DNA from: Oopsacas minuta
Lineage: Eukaryota > Porifera > Hexactinellida > Lyssacinosida > Leucopsacidae
DNA length: 58,311 nucleotides
NCBI GenBank assembly: GCA_024704765.1
Contig: JAKMXF010000040.1
Coordinates: 1-58,311 of the forward strand
Reading direction: 5' to 3'
Shown: piece by piece, positions 1-11,049 of the stretch
Layout: each line of letters opens with the position of its first letter
How positions within the stretch are numbered: position 1 is the first letter of the stretch
The notes under the pieces: model-generated
Database searches by the model: none
What the model saw: only the letters and a program-made list of their open reading frames with translations
What the model was told of the DNA's origin: nothing
Made by a program: the position numbers and the translations under genes

Positions 1-412
1 GAATGATTGAAGAAATTTAGATCTAGTTAGAAGATATATTAGTTCCTGCTACTAAATCACTTAACAGTTTTGTAATGATTTTGGTTTCCTATTCCTTTAA
101 TATATTAATGTTGTTTTAGACCTATTATTATGTTATTATTTCAGTTATAAGCAATGATATGCTATGATAATAAGATACTTTATTTAAATGACTTCTATTT
201 CATCCCTGGTCCAATTTCAGAGTCGATTTCCAATAAAATAAGTACATTTATCGTTTAAAGTTCATAACTAATAATAAATAGCAAAAAAACGAATGCACTT
301 GTAGTTCATCCATGGTCCAGTTTTTATTGCTGTTTCCAGTCCTTATATTACGTAGTTCACGTTTGGAATTAATATTACTAAATAATTATTTATTTTGATG
401 AAGTATGTATAC
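1..412. other. Probable first intron of the G-alpha gene
   Basis: This AT-rich stretch follows the donor at 412-411 on the minus strand. I found no continuation of the G-alpha helical domain or switch regions in any frame, so the next exon is probably outside the window. Confidence 0.4.
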
Positions 413-813
413 CTCTATCTTTCCAGAATTTATTGATATAACTGTAATCAGCTGGAGGTAGTTGATCAGGAGGATTCTCATAGTCAATTTCAAGGATCCT
501 ATTCGTCTCTGCCTCAACTGGTGCTTCCTCGTACTTGATATCTAGCCTATCCATAGCAACAATTAGTATCTGAACTACAATGTAGATGTTACGATATACG
601 AGAGTACGGAAGTTATTCAGTTCTGCTTGTGAATAAGGCTTGCCATGTAGTATACGCATTTGTTTGATAAACGTAGTTTTACCCGATTCGCCTGTCCCCA
701 GTAAGAGAAGCTTCTTCGTATTTTTCAAATCTTTCTTGTTTCTTAAGATCTCGCTGGATCTGTTGATTTACTTCTTCGGCATGCCTCGCCTCCGGAGTAG
801 GTAAACAACTCAT
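413..813 (-). CDS. Heterotrimeric G-protein alpha subunit, first exon (partial, with a frame break)
   Basis: G-alpha binds GTP and relays signals from seven-helix receptors at the inner plasma membrane. Reading leftwards from the ATG at 813, the start is MSCLPTPEARHAEEVNQQI, a typical charged N-terminal helix with a cysteine near the start that could be palmitoylated. A one-base shift is then needed around 742-746 to reach the second frame, which carries the P-loop LLLLGTGESGKTTFIKQMRI (GxGESGK[ST], alpha helix 1) and the start of the helical domain, ending at INKFWKDRG. The exon ends at 413 before a GTATAC donor; the remaining exons should lie left of the window. The MxC start and TFIKQMRI resemble the Gq side of the family more than Gs. 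The frame break is either a one-base assembly insertion or a real lesion. Confidence 0.85.
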
Positions 814-1324
814 TTTCTATTTACCCACACTATCTAATTGTATTTGAACGAAATAAGGGTTTATTAGCTACCGAATATATATTTCGAAACAGTAGTTGAT
901 AACGAGTATTGTAACTAAGTTTTACGGTATACATACGCATGGTGAATGTACTACCAAATTGAGAGATCACATCATCCCACAAGGTTACATGATATCACAG
1001 AAGCAGGATTTGAGTGATGCTCCTTCTCTCTACAAATGTTCATTATGGTCATTTTAGAACGAAAGTCGACCATTATTTAAATCAGCCCTCGAGGTCTTCC
1101 AGTTTCTTCAATCAATTCTGGAAATACAAACATATATACACAAATACAGATTAATTGGGTTTTAATAGATAGATAAAAGGGGCTTGTTTTGTGTTTGTTC
1201 AGTTGCTACATACTATTTTCTACTTACAAGGGTTACATATTGACTATTGATTATGTAAATTTAGCTTAATTGATAATGTAGGAACTATCACCATACGTAA
1301 TAGATCAGTTATTCTTCAAACATC
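814..1324. other. Intergenic region between divergent genes
   Basis: About 510 bp separate the G-alpha start codon (minus) from the carrier start codon (plus), so both promoters should lie here. I see no convincing core element or repeat. Confidence 0.4.
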
Positions 1325-2248
1325 ATGAATTCTAAAGAAGATCTCCAATACAGAGAATCTACTAAACTTGTTCGATTCGCTCTCGCATCAACAAGTAGCA
1401 TGACAGCATCATTTATTACTAACCCAATTGACGTTACTAAAGTTCGTATGCAGCTTGAGGGTGAATTAAAATCGCATACACCGTTATATAACCGGTATTA
1501 CAAAGGGTTTTTACGTGGTGCAGTTAGAATATTATTAGATGAAGGTCCCAGAGGTTGGCTTAAGGGTGTGACGCCTAGTTTGATGCGGGAATTTTCCTAT
1601 GGAGGAATTAGACTAGGTGCTTATGAGCCAATTAAGGAATTATTCGGCGCTACAGATCCAGCACATACTCCTTTGTGGAAGAAGATCGCGGCAGGCGGCA
1701 CTAGTGGCATGGTGGGATCAGCAATAGCCAACCCAACAGATCTTGTAAAAATTCGCATGCAAGGAACCAAAGTTGGAAAACGTTATAAGACAACATTTCA
1801 CGCGTTTGCACATATATTCCGCACTGAAGGCATTCGTGGGTTGTGGCGTGGTGTAGGCCCTACAGTACAACGTGCTATGATATTAACCGCGAGTCAAACT
1901 TCATCATATGATCATACCAAACATACGATACTAAATTTAGACCTAATGGTGGAAGGATTACCTCTACACATAGTTTCTAGTATTACCGCTGGTTTTGTAT
2001 GTGCTCTCTGCACATCTCCATTCGATGTTATAAAAACACGCATTATGAATCAAGAATCAGCCAAAGAGGGTGGAGGTAAGGTTTACAAGACTATGCTAGA
2101 TTGTTTAGTCAAGACTGTTAGAAGCGAAGGTATGTCAGGGCTGTATAAAGGATTTTTTCCGAATTGGATGAGATTAGGTCCACACACTATTATATGTTTT
2201 CTGATTTTCGAACGTTTAAGGATTATATTTAATATTAGACCAATTTAA
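1325..2248 (+). CDS. Mitochondrial carrier (SLC25 family, UCP/dicarboxylate-carrier-like)
   Basis: A 307-residue protein of normal SLC25 length, expected in the inner mitochondrial membrane. It has three tandem carrier modules, each starting with the signature PxDxxKxR: PIDVTKVRMQ near residue 34, PTDLVKIRMQ near 137 and PFDVIKTRIM near 232. Each is followed by the G-containing second-helix motif (RGWLKG, RGLWRG, SGLYKG). The pattern and first-module LEGEL stretch resemble the UCP4/UCP5/SLC25A30 and oxoglutarate-dicarboxylate branch rather than ADP/ATP carriers; the RRRMMM signature of ADP/ATP carriers is absent. The substrate cannot be read from sequence. The ORF is intronless and intact, so it is either a retrocopy or a naturally single-exon gene. 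It is divergently arranged with the G-alpha exon. Confidence 0.93.
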   Translation: MNSKEDLQYRESTKLVRFALASTSSMTASFITNPIDVTKVRMQLEGELKSHTPLYNRYYKGFLRGAVRILLDEGPRGWLKGVTPSLMREFSYGGIRLGAYEPIKELFGATDPAHTPLWKKIAAGGTSGMVGSAIANPTDLVKIRMQGTKVGKRYKTTFHAFAHIFRTEGIRGLWRGVGPTVQRAMILTASQTSSYDHTKHTILNLDLMVEGLPLHIVSSITAGFVCALCTSPFDVIKTRIMNQESAKEGGGKVYKTMLDCLVKTVRSEGMSGLYKGFFPNWMRLGPHTIICFLIFERLRIIFNIRPI

Positions 2249-2652
2249 TGGTTATTTATTAAATCAGATTATTTATTCTGTTTATGTACTAGGAAATTAC
2301 TGTTTCATTATTGTTACAGATAACTGCAGGGTTTTTAAATGTGATCAGTACACATTGATATTTCTAATTATAGAATACGCAGAACCCTGATTATAATATA
2401 TGGATATTTCATCACCTTTTGATATGTTTATGATAGATTACTATTCAATTATTAATTATAGTGTGGCAACCTTGTAACAGTGTAATATCTCAGTCTAATA
2501 CATTTATAGTTTGTAATAGATTATGATGCAAGTTATATTACCACAAAGTCGAGTAATCTCTTTCCGAAATTTTTGTCTACAAATAGAATATTTAATACTC
2601 TTTCACTTTACAAATATGCAATTCCTAATCTATTATATCATCTTATTGTATC
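2249..2652. other. Intergenic region
   Basis: AT-rich spacer between the carrier and the seven-helix ORF. No gene or repeat was recognised apart from the TATA-like element listed separately. Confidence 0.4.
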
Positions 2653-2660
2653 TATAAAAG
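2653..2660 (+). promoter_or_regulatory. TATA-box-like element upstream of the seven-helix gene
   Basis: TATAAAAG lies 39 bp before the ATG at 2692. The sequence is a good TATA consensus, but in such AT-rich DNA a chance match is possible. If used, the 5' leader would be only about 10 nt, so the real start site may differ. Confidence 0.35.
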
Positions 2661-2691
2661 CAAGAATCTAACAAACAAATGTATTTATACA

Positions 2692-3744
2692 ATGGGTTTA
2701 CAAATTAATGCTAGTAATATTGAGATAATAATTATTTCGATAGCATCTATCCTATTCTGCTTGTTGGCTGTATTTACATTAATTTTCTTTGTAAGAAGAC
2801 GATACTTGTTATTTAAAGAAATAAATAGGATCCCAAGCGAATTTCTGATAATTCAATCTTACAAAAATCATTTGAAGAATCTTAAGATAAGAGCTATGAT
2901 AAATAATTTTATTATTATCATTCTAATATTAGAAATAGTGGAAACTGTATCTTCTGGATTTTTCTTAGTTTCTGAATGGATTGTATTTGCTGATGAGGAA
3001 AATGACTATCCAGTAATAACACTAAGTTATGTCCGGCAAATAAATAGTTATCTTCTTATAATTGTAAGATACTCCCTCGTCCCTACGCTATCTTGTCTGA
3101 TGAATGTATTGTGGTTAGTTTATAGAAAATATATGTATAAATATGCTATTATTAGATGGACGGCGTATATATTGGTTAGAGCATTTATCATCTGTTGTAT
3201 GGGTAGCTTTTTTTATAGTCATTTATATTTTTCTGACGATTACAAAATTTTGTCACATTGTGTTACATTTACTGTAATGGGATTTTTCTACATTTTTGAT
3301 TTTTTCCAGTTTATATATTATTCCAGAAAATTCTATTTACATCTCAAGAGCAGAGAGCATGAAATTTTGCTATTCTATTATGATAATACAGCATATCTCG
3401 ACAGTAAATTCCTGCGTATACATTTTCTAATCGCTACTATATTAGTTAGTATTTCTCTATTCTTTTTTATTATTGGATATTCTCTATCATCATTTTCAAG
3501 CATCCTTTTCGTGATTTCATGGTTCCCATCAAATTGGGAACATATTTTGTATACTGGAGGGAATTTAATGTCTGTGTATATTTTCTTTCCCTCCAACCTC
3601 ATATATAGGGTTTTAATTATTGTTAATTATTTGTACATATTTGTTGTTGTTGTTTACAAGTCGGTGAGAGACAGACAAAAGCTAGTACACATCAATAAAA
3701 GGATTCAACCCTTAGTTGAAGAATACCATAATACAATTTTTTGA
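2692..3744 (+). CDS. Orphan seven-helix membrane protein
   Basis: A 350-residue intronless ORF that I cannot assign to a known family. Seven hydrophobic segments are visible at roughly residues 9-33, 67-95, 112-140, 152-173, 186-208, 241-270 and 302-325. The short N-terminus holds an N-glycosylation sequon (NAS near residue 6). The loops after helices 1 (RRRYLLFKEINR), 3 (YRKYMYKY), 5 (RKFYLHLKSRE) and the tail after helix 7 are rich in K/R. The positive-inside rule therefore predicts an outside N-terminus and cytoplasmic C-terminus, the topology of a GPCR. No DRY or NPxxY motif is evident. It could be a very diverged chemoreceptor-like GPCR or another seven-pass protein. The AT-rich codon use (many I, F, Y) matches the surroundings. 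Confidence 0.7.
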   Translation: MGLQINASNIEIIIISIASILFCLLAVFTLIFFVRRRYLLFKEINRIPSEFLIIQSYKNHLKNLKIRAMINNFIIIILILEIVETVSSGFFLVSEWIVFADEENDYPVITLSYVRQINSYLLIIVRYSLVPTLSCLMNVLWLVYRKYMYKYAIIRWTAYILVRAFIICCMGSFFYSHLYFSDDYKILSHCVTFTVMGFFYIFDFFQFIYYSRKFYLHLKSREHEILLFYYDNTAYLDSKFLRIHFLIATILVSISLFFFIIGYSLSSFSSILFVISWFPSNWEHILYTGGNLMSVYIFFPSNLIYRVLIIVNYLYIFVVVVYKSVRDRQKLVHINKRIQPLVEEYHNTIF

Positions 3745-3934
3745 TAGAAATTGATATATATTTAAGTTCAGATGGTTATCATTATTATTACATGTAATTT
3801 TATTGTTGTAATGTTGTTTAAGAAACCCATTTTGAGGCACTCCTGGCTTGTTTGGAGCGGAGTATACTCTTTCTTTGTTGCTATATTGGATGTTTAGTGG
3901 AAAATCTTCCTCCGACCATAGCCTACAATATCCT

Positions 3935-4194
3935 ATTATTACTCGTTAATCGTTAAACTATTCCCAAATCAGTATAGCCCCGAATTCCCATATCCTGATA
4001 ATACATTTTGATAGATCTCTAACCCATATGACGTAATTGGGAATATGCCCATCTATGGTTATATTTAACTTCACGTAAGATAATATTCAGGGATATCGTC
4101 TTAAAATGTATTATCAGGGTATGGGAAGTTGGGTATTTACTACCTATTGGCTATACTGATTTGGGAATAATTATAACGATTATCGAGTTATAAT
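3935..4194. mobile_element. MITE with about 70-bp terminal inverted repeats
   Basis: The left end (about 3935-4010) and right end (about 4103-4194) are imperfect inverted copies. Both contain TATTCCCAAATCAGTATAGC or its complement and the TGATAATACATTTT block or its complement. The roughly 260-bp size and lack of coding capacity suggest a non-autonomous DNA transposon. A target duplication is not clear. Confidence 0.65.
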
Positions 4195-5349
4195 TGGGTA
4201 TTCATAAAAAAGAATCGTGCCTGGTCTCTCCTGTAACAGTTAGTTTGATAGGCACGTAACTTGATACTAAAAATAATCCTCCAGTTTTCCAAACTATTGG
4301 CGAGTTACCCGTAGGGATATTCTATGACTTCGTGATTTGAGCGAAGCCAATTTGAGCTATACATATCACAACGTGTAAGGTTATCAAAATGTTACTCGAA
4401 TCGCTCGAAAAATGAATAACTCAAGAATAAGCCAACTTTTGCATTACAAAATTTTGATATTTTATGTAAAAACTATTTATAGATGATTTCATAGATTCAC
4501 TTAGAAATGAAATATTCAATATTTAACGTTATACAAGGCATCAAAGAATGAAATATTTTCCCAATAATATGTTTTGTAGGCACATGTTTAATTTGTTGTT
4601 CTAACAATTGCAATACATTTATTTGGGCCCAAATGTACCGTTTCTGCTATAGACATCACATGGAATCTGTTCCATCGGGTTACCTTAGTTCAATTAATTT
4701 CAGGCCTTATATAGAGTTGGCTATGCTCCAACGAATGTTCTCTTAACACCAAACTAACCCATCTATCATTCCATTATTGATACTAAACACTACATACAAT
4801 CTATCCCTACAAACTATTTCTAGACTAAAGTGCCGTCATATCTTTGCTCACTTAGCAAATATGTCAGAGAAATGCTGACATATTTGCTAAGTGTACAATT
4901 TTGTAACTCTTATAAAGTGTTAATATAATTTATACATTTACAAATTCGAAATGTATATACCATGGGACTTAAGGATGTTTCAGTTACAAATATCAACAAT
5001 AATTTTCTAATAAAATTCTCTCACAATGGAATTTTAAATTTTGTAATTTACTCTACTATTATCGATAACTGACGTGGTGTTACATTCGTAACAAAATAGG
5101 AACACGAAAATTACCATTCGTTTTAATCAATTCACTCACCAAACCGAGATTTTAGCACCTTTTTCATGTCATAAAATCACACTTCCCGCCGTATTTAGTT
5201 AAGGGCTGAAACTTTCAAGGTAGAACGACAATTACTATCTGGCGTGCGTATAATTTTTGAAGTGGGTCTGCCACTTTTGTGACACTTCTTTCCCCATAGA
5301 AATTTTTCATTAGGTTAATACTACGATACTACCCATATAATACTGAATA
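4195..5349. other. Intergenic region
   Basis: Apart from the hairpin at 4849-4893, I see no gene, conserved domain or repeat copy shared with other parts of the window. Confidence 0.4.
4849..4893. repeat. Perfect 19-bp hairpin with 7-nt loop
   Basis: The arm at 4849-4867 and its exact complement at 4875-4893 flank the loop AGAAATG. The arm includes CTTAGCAAATATGTCAG. The pairing does not extend beyond the arms, so a classical miRNA precursor is not supported; a small foldback or MITE remnant is also possible. Confidence 0.6.
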
Positions 5350-5934
5350 ATGGAATGTATATACATCGAATATCAAGGAGAGACAAAGACGCTTTACATT
5401 AAGAATAAGTTTGAAGTAAGTGAATGCTATGTTACTGTCAACTCTTTATCTCCATAAGTAACCAACAGAACGGATGCAATTAGAAATCCTTTTACCGTAA
5501 ATCCGGGTATAACTTATGAGAACTTTTGAATTCCTCAACATGGGAATTCTCATGGGTTTCCGACCTGGGAAATCCTATGGGAATCTTGTGGGAAAATATT
5601 TTCAAGTTGTACGCTAGACAATATAGTGGTTAAATATATAGATGTCCTCTTCTAGGATTACAAAATATCAAAACTGAGAATGTGTGTAAGGCTCTTGACT
5701 GGTGTTGAGGACGATAAACAACATTTACTCTACGAATCAAAGGTTCTAGAGAATAGTCACGATAGAAGAGTGATGTCCTTCCAGGACTATGGTATATATT
5801 CTGGTGCACATGTTGTTCTGGAATTGAGATTGAATAATGGTATTTCCCCCATTCCTGTGAAAAACACTAAAATGTACTTATATATGTTTGTTTTATTCCT
5901 AATATTCTTCATTTATTATTTTTATTCAAACTAA
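5350..5934 (+). CDS. Ubiquitin-fold protein with C-terminal membrane anchor (two exons)
   Basis: Exon 1 (5350-5415) starts with ATG and encodes MECIYIEYQGETKTLYIKN, matching the first beta-hairpin of ubiquitin. It ends at a GTAAGT donor. Exon 2 (5656-5934) follows a TTCTAG acceptor in the same phase (0) and continues DYKISKLRMCVRLLTGV, the ubiquitin helix region. It then gives HLLYESKVLENS and YGIYSGAHVVLELRL, which align with the RLIFAGKQLED and YNIQKESTLHLVLRL strands of ubiquitin. The product is about 114 residues. After the fold it lacks the C-terminal di-glycine. It instead ends in a short linker and a hydrophobic stretch (MYLYMFVLFLIFFIYYFY) at the very end, as in tail-anchored proteins. 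It is therefore probably a non-conjugated ubiquitin-like domain held on the cytosolic face of a membrane. The partner and role are unknown. Confidence 0.75.
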
Positions 5935-8900
5935 AACATTCCTCTTTATAGAAGAACTTACTAGTTACTGCTGTTATATGTTCAGTCACTGTTATATACG
6001 AAATATTATTCAAAGCAATTTTACAGGAGAAATAATAAATTGTTTTAGGGATAATTAGAACACTTCAGTTCAAGTTACCACCAATAATACCATATTGGGG
6101 AGTTATAAACAAGGAATCATCTAGTAGCACTGGACGCTCCTCTAGGCGTATGGTATGAGCTTGAAAATTGACGATCTTTCACTATACCACAAATAATTTT
6201 CTGATTTAGCGTATGAAAATTTCAGAGGTGCATTAAGACCGTGCTCCGAATAAGCTGTAAATAAATGTAGGAGCTGCATACCTACTACAGTGATCATATC
6301 AATATTGGGTTTTCCAAATAAATATCGAAATATAGCCCCCCCGTGCTTCCGTCGCCCTTGACTGCTTGTATATATTACAAATTTTAGTTGTTTAACCTAT
6401 TCCAATTGTAATAGAGGAACATTAGTATACTAACGAGATTCCATTATTATCGACCGATGGATTCAGGCTATCAGATTGTATCTTCAATAGGCAGTTATTT
6501 CGTATATTTAGACTTGATTATTTCTATGTTAGGGGCTTTTATATTAAAGCAATATCTAGAAATCCTTTGATATCCATATGCATACGGGAGGGCAAATATG
6601 TTTCCTCAAAGAGATTCCTTTAGATAAATTTACATTACATCTAGATGTAACTGGATTGGTTATTCGTAAATTTGATAAATGCCAGAAAAGTTCTCTCGAT
6701 TATACTCTAACAATAAAACACCCTTTCCCAAAGGTTAGCCCCATTCCGCTAACTGAGATGATCAGCAGTAGCGATCAAGCAACGTCGAAATAACTCATTT
6801 CCCCCTAAAATGGCGTTACAATGGCAAGAAAGCTTTAGTTAAGCAAAGAAATTACTCCAACTCACATTGAAGGTTACTTTAGTTGACAAATGTTGCACAG
6901 TACTTGCAATGCACTCAAATGTCAAAGTTTAGAAATCTACCTGACCAACTGCTGGCGAAGAATTCATCATAGAGTCTCAGAAGCTGCAGAAGTGAATTCT
7001 CTCAACTCGATACTCATTTACTCTCCCACACATACTCGCCAGTTAGCTATAAACTAGTAAAGAAGGTTTACTAAAACCAACTAAAAGAACCAAACAAATC
7101 GTTATGTTCATAATGGTTAGACTAACAATCTCAACAACTCTGGAATATATTAGTCAAATTTTCACTGCTTTGTGCAAGAAGGATGATACACAAGTGGAAG
7201 AAATCTGGAAGATAGGCAAGAGTAGTAAACGTAGTTACTTTAGGTAAGCTGAACTTTCTACAACCGTAAGTAGAGACAAACAAGTTAGAATAAAAGTATA
7301 AATTTACAAATTATAAAGGAATGGAGAAAAACGAAAAAGTCAAAGGATGGATTATTGCAGGATATAAAATGATGTTATTTGTTGTAAATCCGAAAATACC
7401 ACTAACATACATGTGAGTCAAACGAATCATTAAGTAAAGAGAGTATTATAGAATTTGATAATATCAAGACATACGATCTTGGAGAGATCAGTCCAGTCAA
7501 CTCATCATGGCCAACAGAGAAATGTTATGAAAATCAGCCGATTGGTAAATCCCTGCAAATCCGTAAATTTGTTCCCTCAAAAATTTACACATGGAGTAAA
7601 TATAATGAAACTTTATCCACAATTACTGTAACGAGCTATCCTATTTGTACACACAGGTTTATAGTATTATGATGCCACATGTCGACAATTTTGACCACTT
7701 CTAGTTGTTAGATCAAGAAGGTCTACAAAGGTGAAATGTAGTACAGGAAATAATCTTCACAAAAACAACAGATTTGTGACACAATGACACTTTTTCTAAA
7801 GTTATCTGATTTTCATGTAACACCTCAAACTCACATAGAAACTGATGCAAAATTATGTCGATAAATACAAGGGGGTTGTGTTGTATGGGAATGAGCTGGG
7901 TCAATACTACAAAGATAGACAGTTTATAAATATGCATAGGTGACGTACCCAAGGGTCAGGGTAGAGTGTTGGGGCTATTCTTCGATAATGCACAGTAAAC
8001 CTGGATCGATTAAGTTGTGGAAATTGAGGCCCCCACAAATATGTGTATTCAATTTGTAGGATAGCATAAGGATATTTATATACAAATATATAGTGACTAA
8101 TAGAGTTACTGTCTACATCAATACAAATACATTACAGAGCTAATTAAAGTACAAACACTCCACCAGAACTAATTTTATACATTTAAGCCTAATTATACAA
8201 CTCTACACTCTGATTAGGTATAATACAGAAATGTCAAAAGGTTTGAAAGTATACACATAAGAAATTTTTGAATTGTTAGGGGCACAACTAGATGTCACTA
8301 CGAGTATGCATGCCAAATTTGGTGTCTGAATATATCAAGGTGTGAACAGCACAGAGCGAAAACAGATATATATACATTGTCAAACATTTGAACTGAGCTA
8401 CTATACAAGTAATCAACACAGTAAATGAATTGAAGTATGACAGTGAAAGTATTATTGTAGAACCACATAGCTAAGATATAGTCTGTAGATGACATGATAG
8501 TGCATAGAATATATTTGATAATTCACACCATATATTACAATTAACAACACAACAACATTTCAACACTACAAGTCAACAACAACATATTTTCGTGAGTTTG
8601 TTACTTTTGATTGTTTGTAATTTGATATTCAATACGTAAATACAAACATAGTATATCCTAGACTTGTCACTTGGATATTACATCCAGGGTTTCTTCCAGC
8701 TTTTATATGTAGCGCGCCTAAATGAGTTCTCGATTTCACTTACGCGCCTAGACTATTTGAATTTTCGAAGCATCAAAGTTAAATTTTAATCAAACCAGAC
8801 ATCCATTACATATTTTACGGTTAATACTACATTCCAGAGGTGTAATACCAGCAGTATTAGGACTCAACCTACATACCATATATCAAGCTTCCTCCCTCCA

Positions 8901-9210
8901 ATTATACACAGTTTACCTTTTGAATTATTTTACAATATTAATGAATTCAACTGATTAATATTGTAAACAATAATACATTTGAATTGACCTTTATGATTGT
9001 TACTATTATTACATTATTCGCCAAAATTGGCTTGTGACATACGCCTAACTATCAAAATTTTCATACGTTTTGGTTATTCACTAAGTTGTTTTATATGTCT
9101 TTTAATGAAGATGTATTGTACACGGCTAATGATATGACAGCGAGCTGGACAATTTTGTAATTTTCCCCGAGAAATATTTACATAAATATTTTTGAATTTC
9201 TAGAATAGAA
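5935..9210. other. Long region without a recognised gene
   Basis: ORFs here are short and show no domain. The longest plausible one, 6578-6793 plus (71 codons), has no recognisable motif, splice support or good context, so I do not call it. A 14-bp perfect stem with an 11-nt loop lies at 8929-8967 (TTTACAATATTAAT and complement). No dispersed repeat from elsewhere in the window was recognised. Confidence 0.4.
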
Positions 9211-10410
9211 ATGGCTGCAGTTTTCAATGTCGATCAAAAGCTAGAAGCTCTGAAAATGGAAATAGTAAGAACTTTTGATGAACTTTACCAATATCTGTCA
9301 GATCGCAGAAATTGTATTCTGTCTAGACTCGCTAAAATGAAGGAAGGACACGACAAGAATGTAGAATTGGAGGAAGCAATAAATCAGTTGAGGATTTCCA
9401 AAGATCAAATACTAGCTACAATGACTAACAACTTGGTAGGAGGATTACTTGACACAATGAAACAAACGCTAGATAGAAACATCGAACTGAGAATAGCTGA
9501 AAAGGTAAAAGTAGATAACTTGGAGTTTATTGAGTTTCGTTGTTACTCTGATAAAATTGGTAAAACCATTGCTGAAATAGATTTGTTTGAAATCAGTCCT
9601 GAATACGTCAGGAGGGAGAACCCTATTCTTAAAGTTTGTAAGAGGGGTAGAGGAAATGGGGAGTCGCATAGTCCCAGAGGAATAGCTGTAGATAGAGCAA
9701 GTAATGAAATGTATATTTGTGACAACGGCAACAGTCGTATTCAAGTGTTGAATACTGAAGGAAAGTATTTACGTTCTTTTGGGACTGACCACTTGAAGGA
9801 GCCATACGGTATATGTCTGTCAAAAGAGGAAGTATTCGTTACTGATAGAGCTAAAGAGTCTCTTGTAAAGTTTAGCCTAGCAGGACAATTCCTAAAGAAA
9901 ACAGGCTCAAGAGGCAATACAGAAGGACGATTTACTTCAATCGCAGGATTGTGTCATGAAGCTGGGTTAATATATGTCTGTGATGGTTGTCTACGAAGAA
10001 TTCAAATATTTGATTCTAATCTTAACTTCATTAAACAGTTCGTCCACGGAGAACTCATTCATCCAACAGACATTACAGTATTCTCTGACAGAATCTACAT
10101 CCTATCTCAAAGCAACAACTCCATCCACTGCTACAACAGAGACTGTACTCTCCATAATATTATACAGCTGACTGGACAGGAACAGCCAATGATAGCAGCT
10201 GGCTTCTTCACGATTGATAAGAAGGGGAACTTCTTAATTACAGACAATACAGCTAACGAAATTTGTATCTTCTCACCTCAAGGAGTGATGAAACATATTC
10301 TGGGTAGAGGACATCTCCCTTACTTATGCGGTATTCTATTAGATAACTCAGATAATATTATATGTGTGAATGGTGGCATGGAAGGCAAAGGCTGTTTCCA
10401 GAAATATTAA
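9211..10410 (+). CDS. Coiled-coil plus NHL-repeat protein (TRIM-NHL-like without RING or B-box)
   Basis: A 399-residue intact single-exon protein with no signal peptide, so probably cytosolic. Residues about 5-110 form a charged helical region like the coiled coil after the B-box in TRIM proteins. From about residue 141 a chain of NHL repeats forms a likely six-bladed propeller; the clearest are SPRGIAVDRASNEMYICDNG with NSRIQVL and the copies starting near EPYGICLS, IAGLCHEAG, HPTDITVF and GFFTIDKKGNFLITDNT. NHL propellers bind RNA or proteins; the target here is unknown. It lacks the RING, so it would not itself be an E3 ligase. It is the most diverged NHL locus in the window and the only one with a coiled coil. 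A TTTCTAG acceptor-like site lies seven bases before the ATG. Confidence 0.85.
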   Translation: MAAVFNVDQKLEALKMEIVRTFDELYQYLSDRRNCILSRLAKMKEGHDKNVELEEAINQLRISKDQILATMTNNLVGGLLDTMKQTLDRNIELRIAEKVKVDNLEFIEFRCYSDKIGKTIAEIDLFEISPEYVRRENPILKVCKRGRGNGESHSPRGIAVDRASNEMYICDNGNSRIQVLNTEGKYLRSFGTDHLKEPYGICLSKEEVFVTDRAKESLVKFSLAGQFLKKTGSRGNTEGRFTSIAGLCHEAGLIYVCDGCLRRIQIFDSNLNFIKQFVHGELIHPTDITVFSDRIYILSQSNNSIHCYNRDCTLHNIIQLTGQEQPMIAAGFFTIDKKGNFLITDNTANEICIFSPQGVMKHILGRGHLPYLCGILLDNSDNIICVNGGMEGKGCFQKY

Positions 10411-10577
10411 CATTTTCCTTACTTTGAGTGTATTTCCTATAATCTTCTTTATCCAATTAGTATAATACTCATTTTTCATTTCTTATTTTCTCATTTTGTA
10501 GTATTTACAAATATTTCTAATCCACAATTTTGATACATATTTCGGTATATAATTCATATGGGAGAACTATTACTTAT

Positions 10578-11049
10578 GTGAAAAATGTATTGCCTGATGG
10601 TAATTGTTTGTTCAAATCTCTTTCATATGTCATACAGTTCTAATCATTATCATAGAGAAATAAGGGAACAATTAGTATTCAAAATGAGAGGGAAATACTA
10701 GATTGTTGTTCAAATTACTGCAATTCACACTCAAATTCAATCGCTACAACACAACTATTCTTCAATTCAGCAGAATATAAAATTAAGTAAGATTGACGGA
10801 ACTGGAAATTTGGGAACAAACTTGGATTCATTTTTAACAGCACAACTGCTGAAAATATATTTTCGTATACATGGATTTGACTGCAGTTGGTATAAATTTT
10901 CTGGTCATGGATTTGATGCTAAGAAGGATGTCCACGATTTAACTGAAAGAAGATATAGCTTTGCCTCTACTCAAGTTATTTTCAACCAGTTTGGAGTGTA
11001 CAGGCGAATGTCTGGGGCTTATTTTCAAATGTACTATCTCCAAATTTGA
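10578..11049 (+). pseudogene. OTU-type cysteine peptidase fragment
   Basis: The reading NVLPDGNCLFKSLSYVI at 10581-10634 contains the catalytic-cysteine box of OTU deubiquitinases (DGNC at 10596-10607). A one-base shift near 10636-10641 is then needed to continue as HYHREIREQLVFKM, the usual OTU second block. An ORF at 10810-11049 gives GTNLDSFLTAQLLKIYFRI, matching the mid-domain W/GTxxE-like segment. A later FNQFG-like stretch follows. A TAG at 10698-10700 and the frame break show decay. OTU domains of this kind are often carried by DNA transposons; no transposase is adjacent. Confidence 0.65.

Noticed and set aside
3378-3602. Antisense ORF within the seven-helix gene
   Set aside because: Shadow of the plus-strand coding frame; no independent features.
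4849-4893. miRNA precursor
   Set aside because: The stem is only 19 bp and does not extend outside, shorter than a normal precursor; kept as a hairpin only.
6578-6793. 71-codon ORF as a gene
   Set aside because: No domain, no splice or promoter support, and length within chance expectation.
7713-8495. Minus-strand ORFs at 7713-7952 and 8298-8495
   Set aside because: Short, without homology or start context; composition typical of random AT-rich frames.
9469-10171. Overlapping ORFs inside the 9.2-kb NHL gene on both strands
   Set aside because: Out-of-frame shadows of a clearly coding NHL frame.
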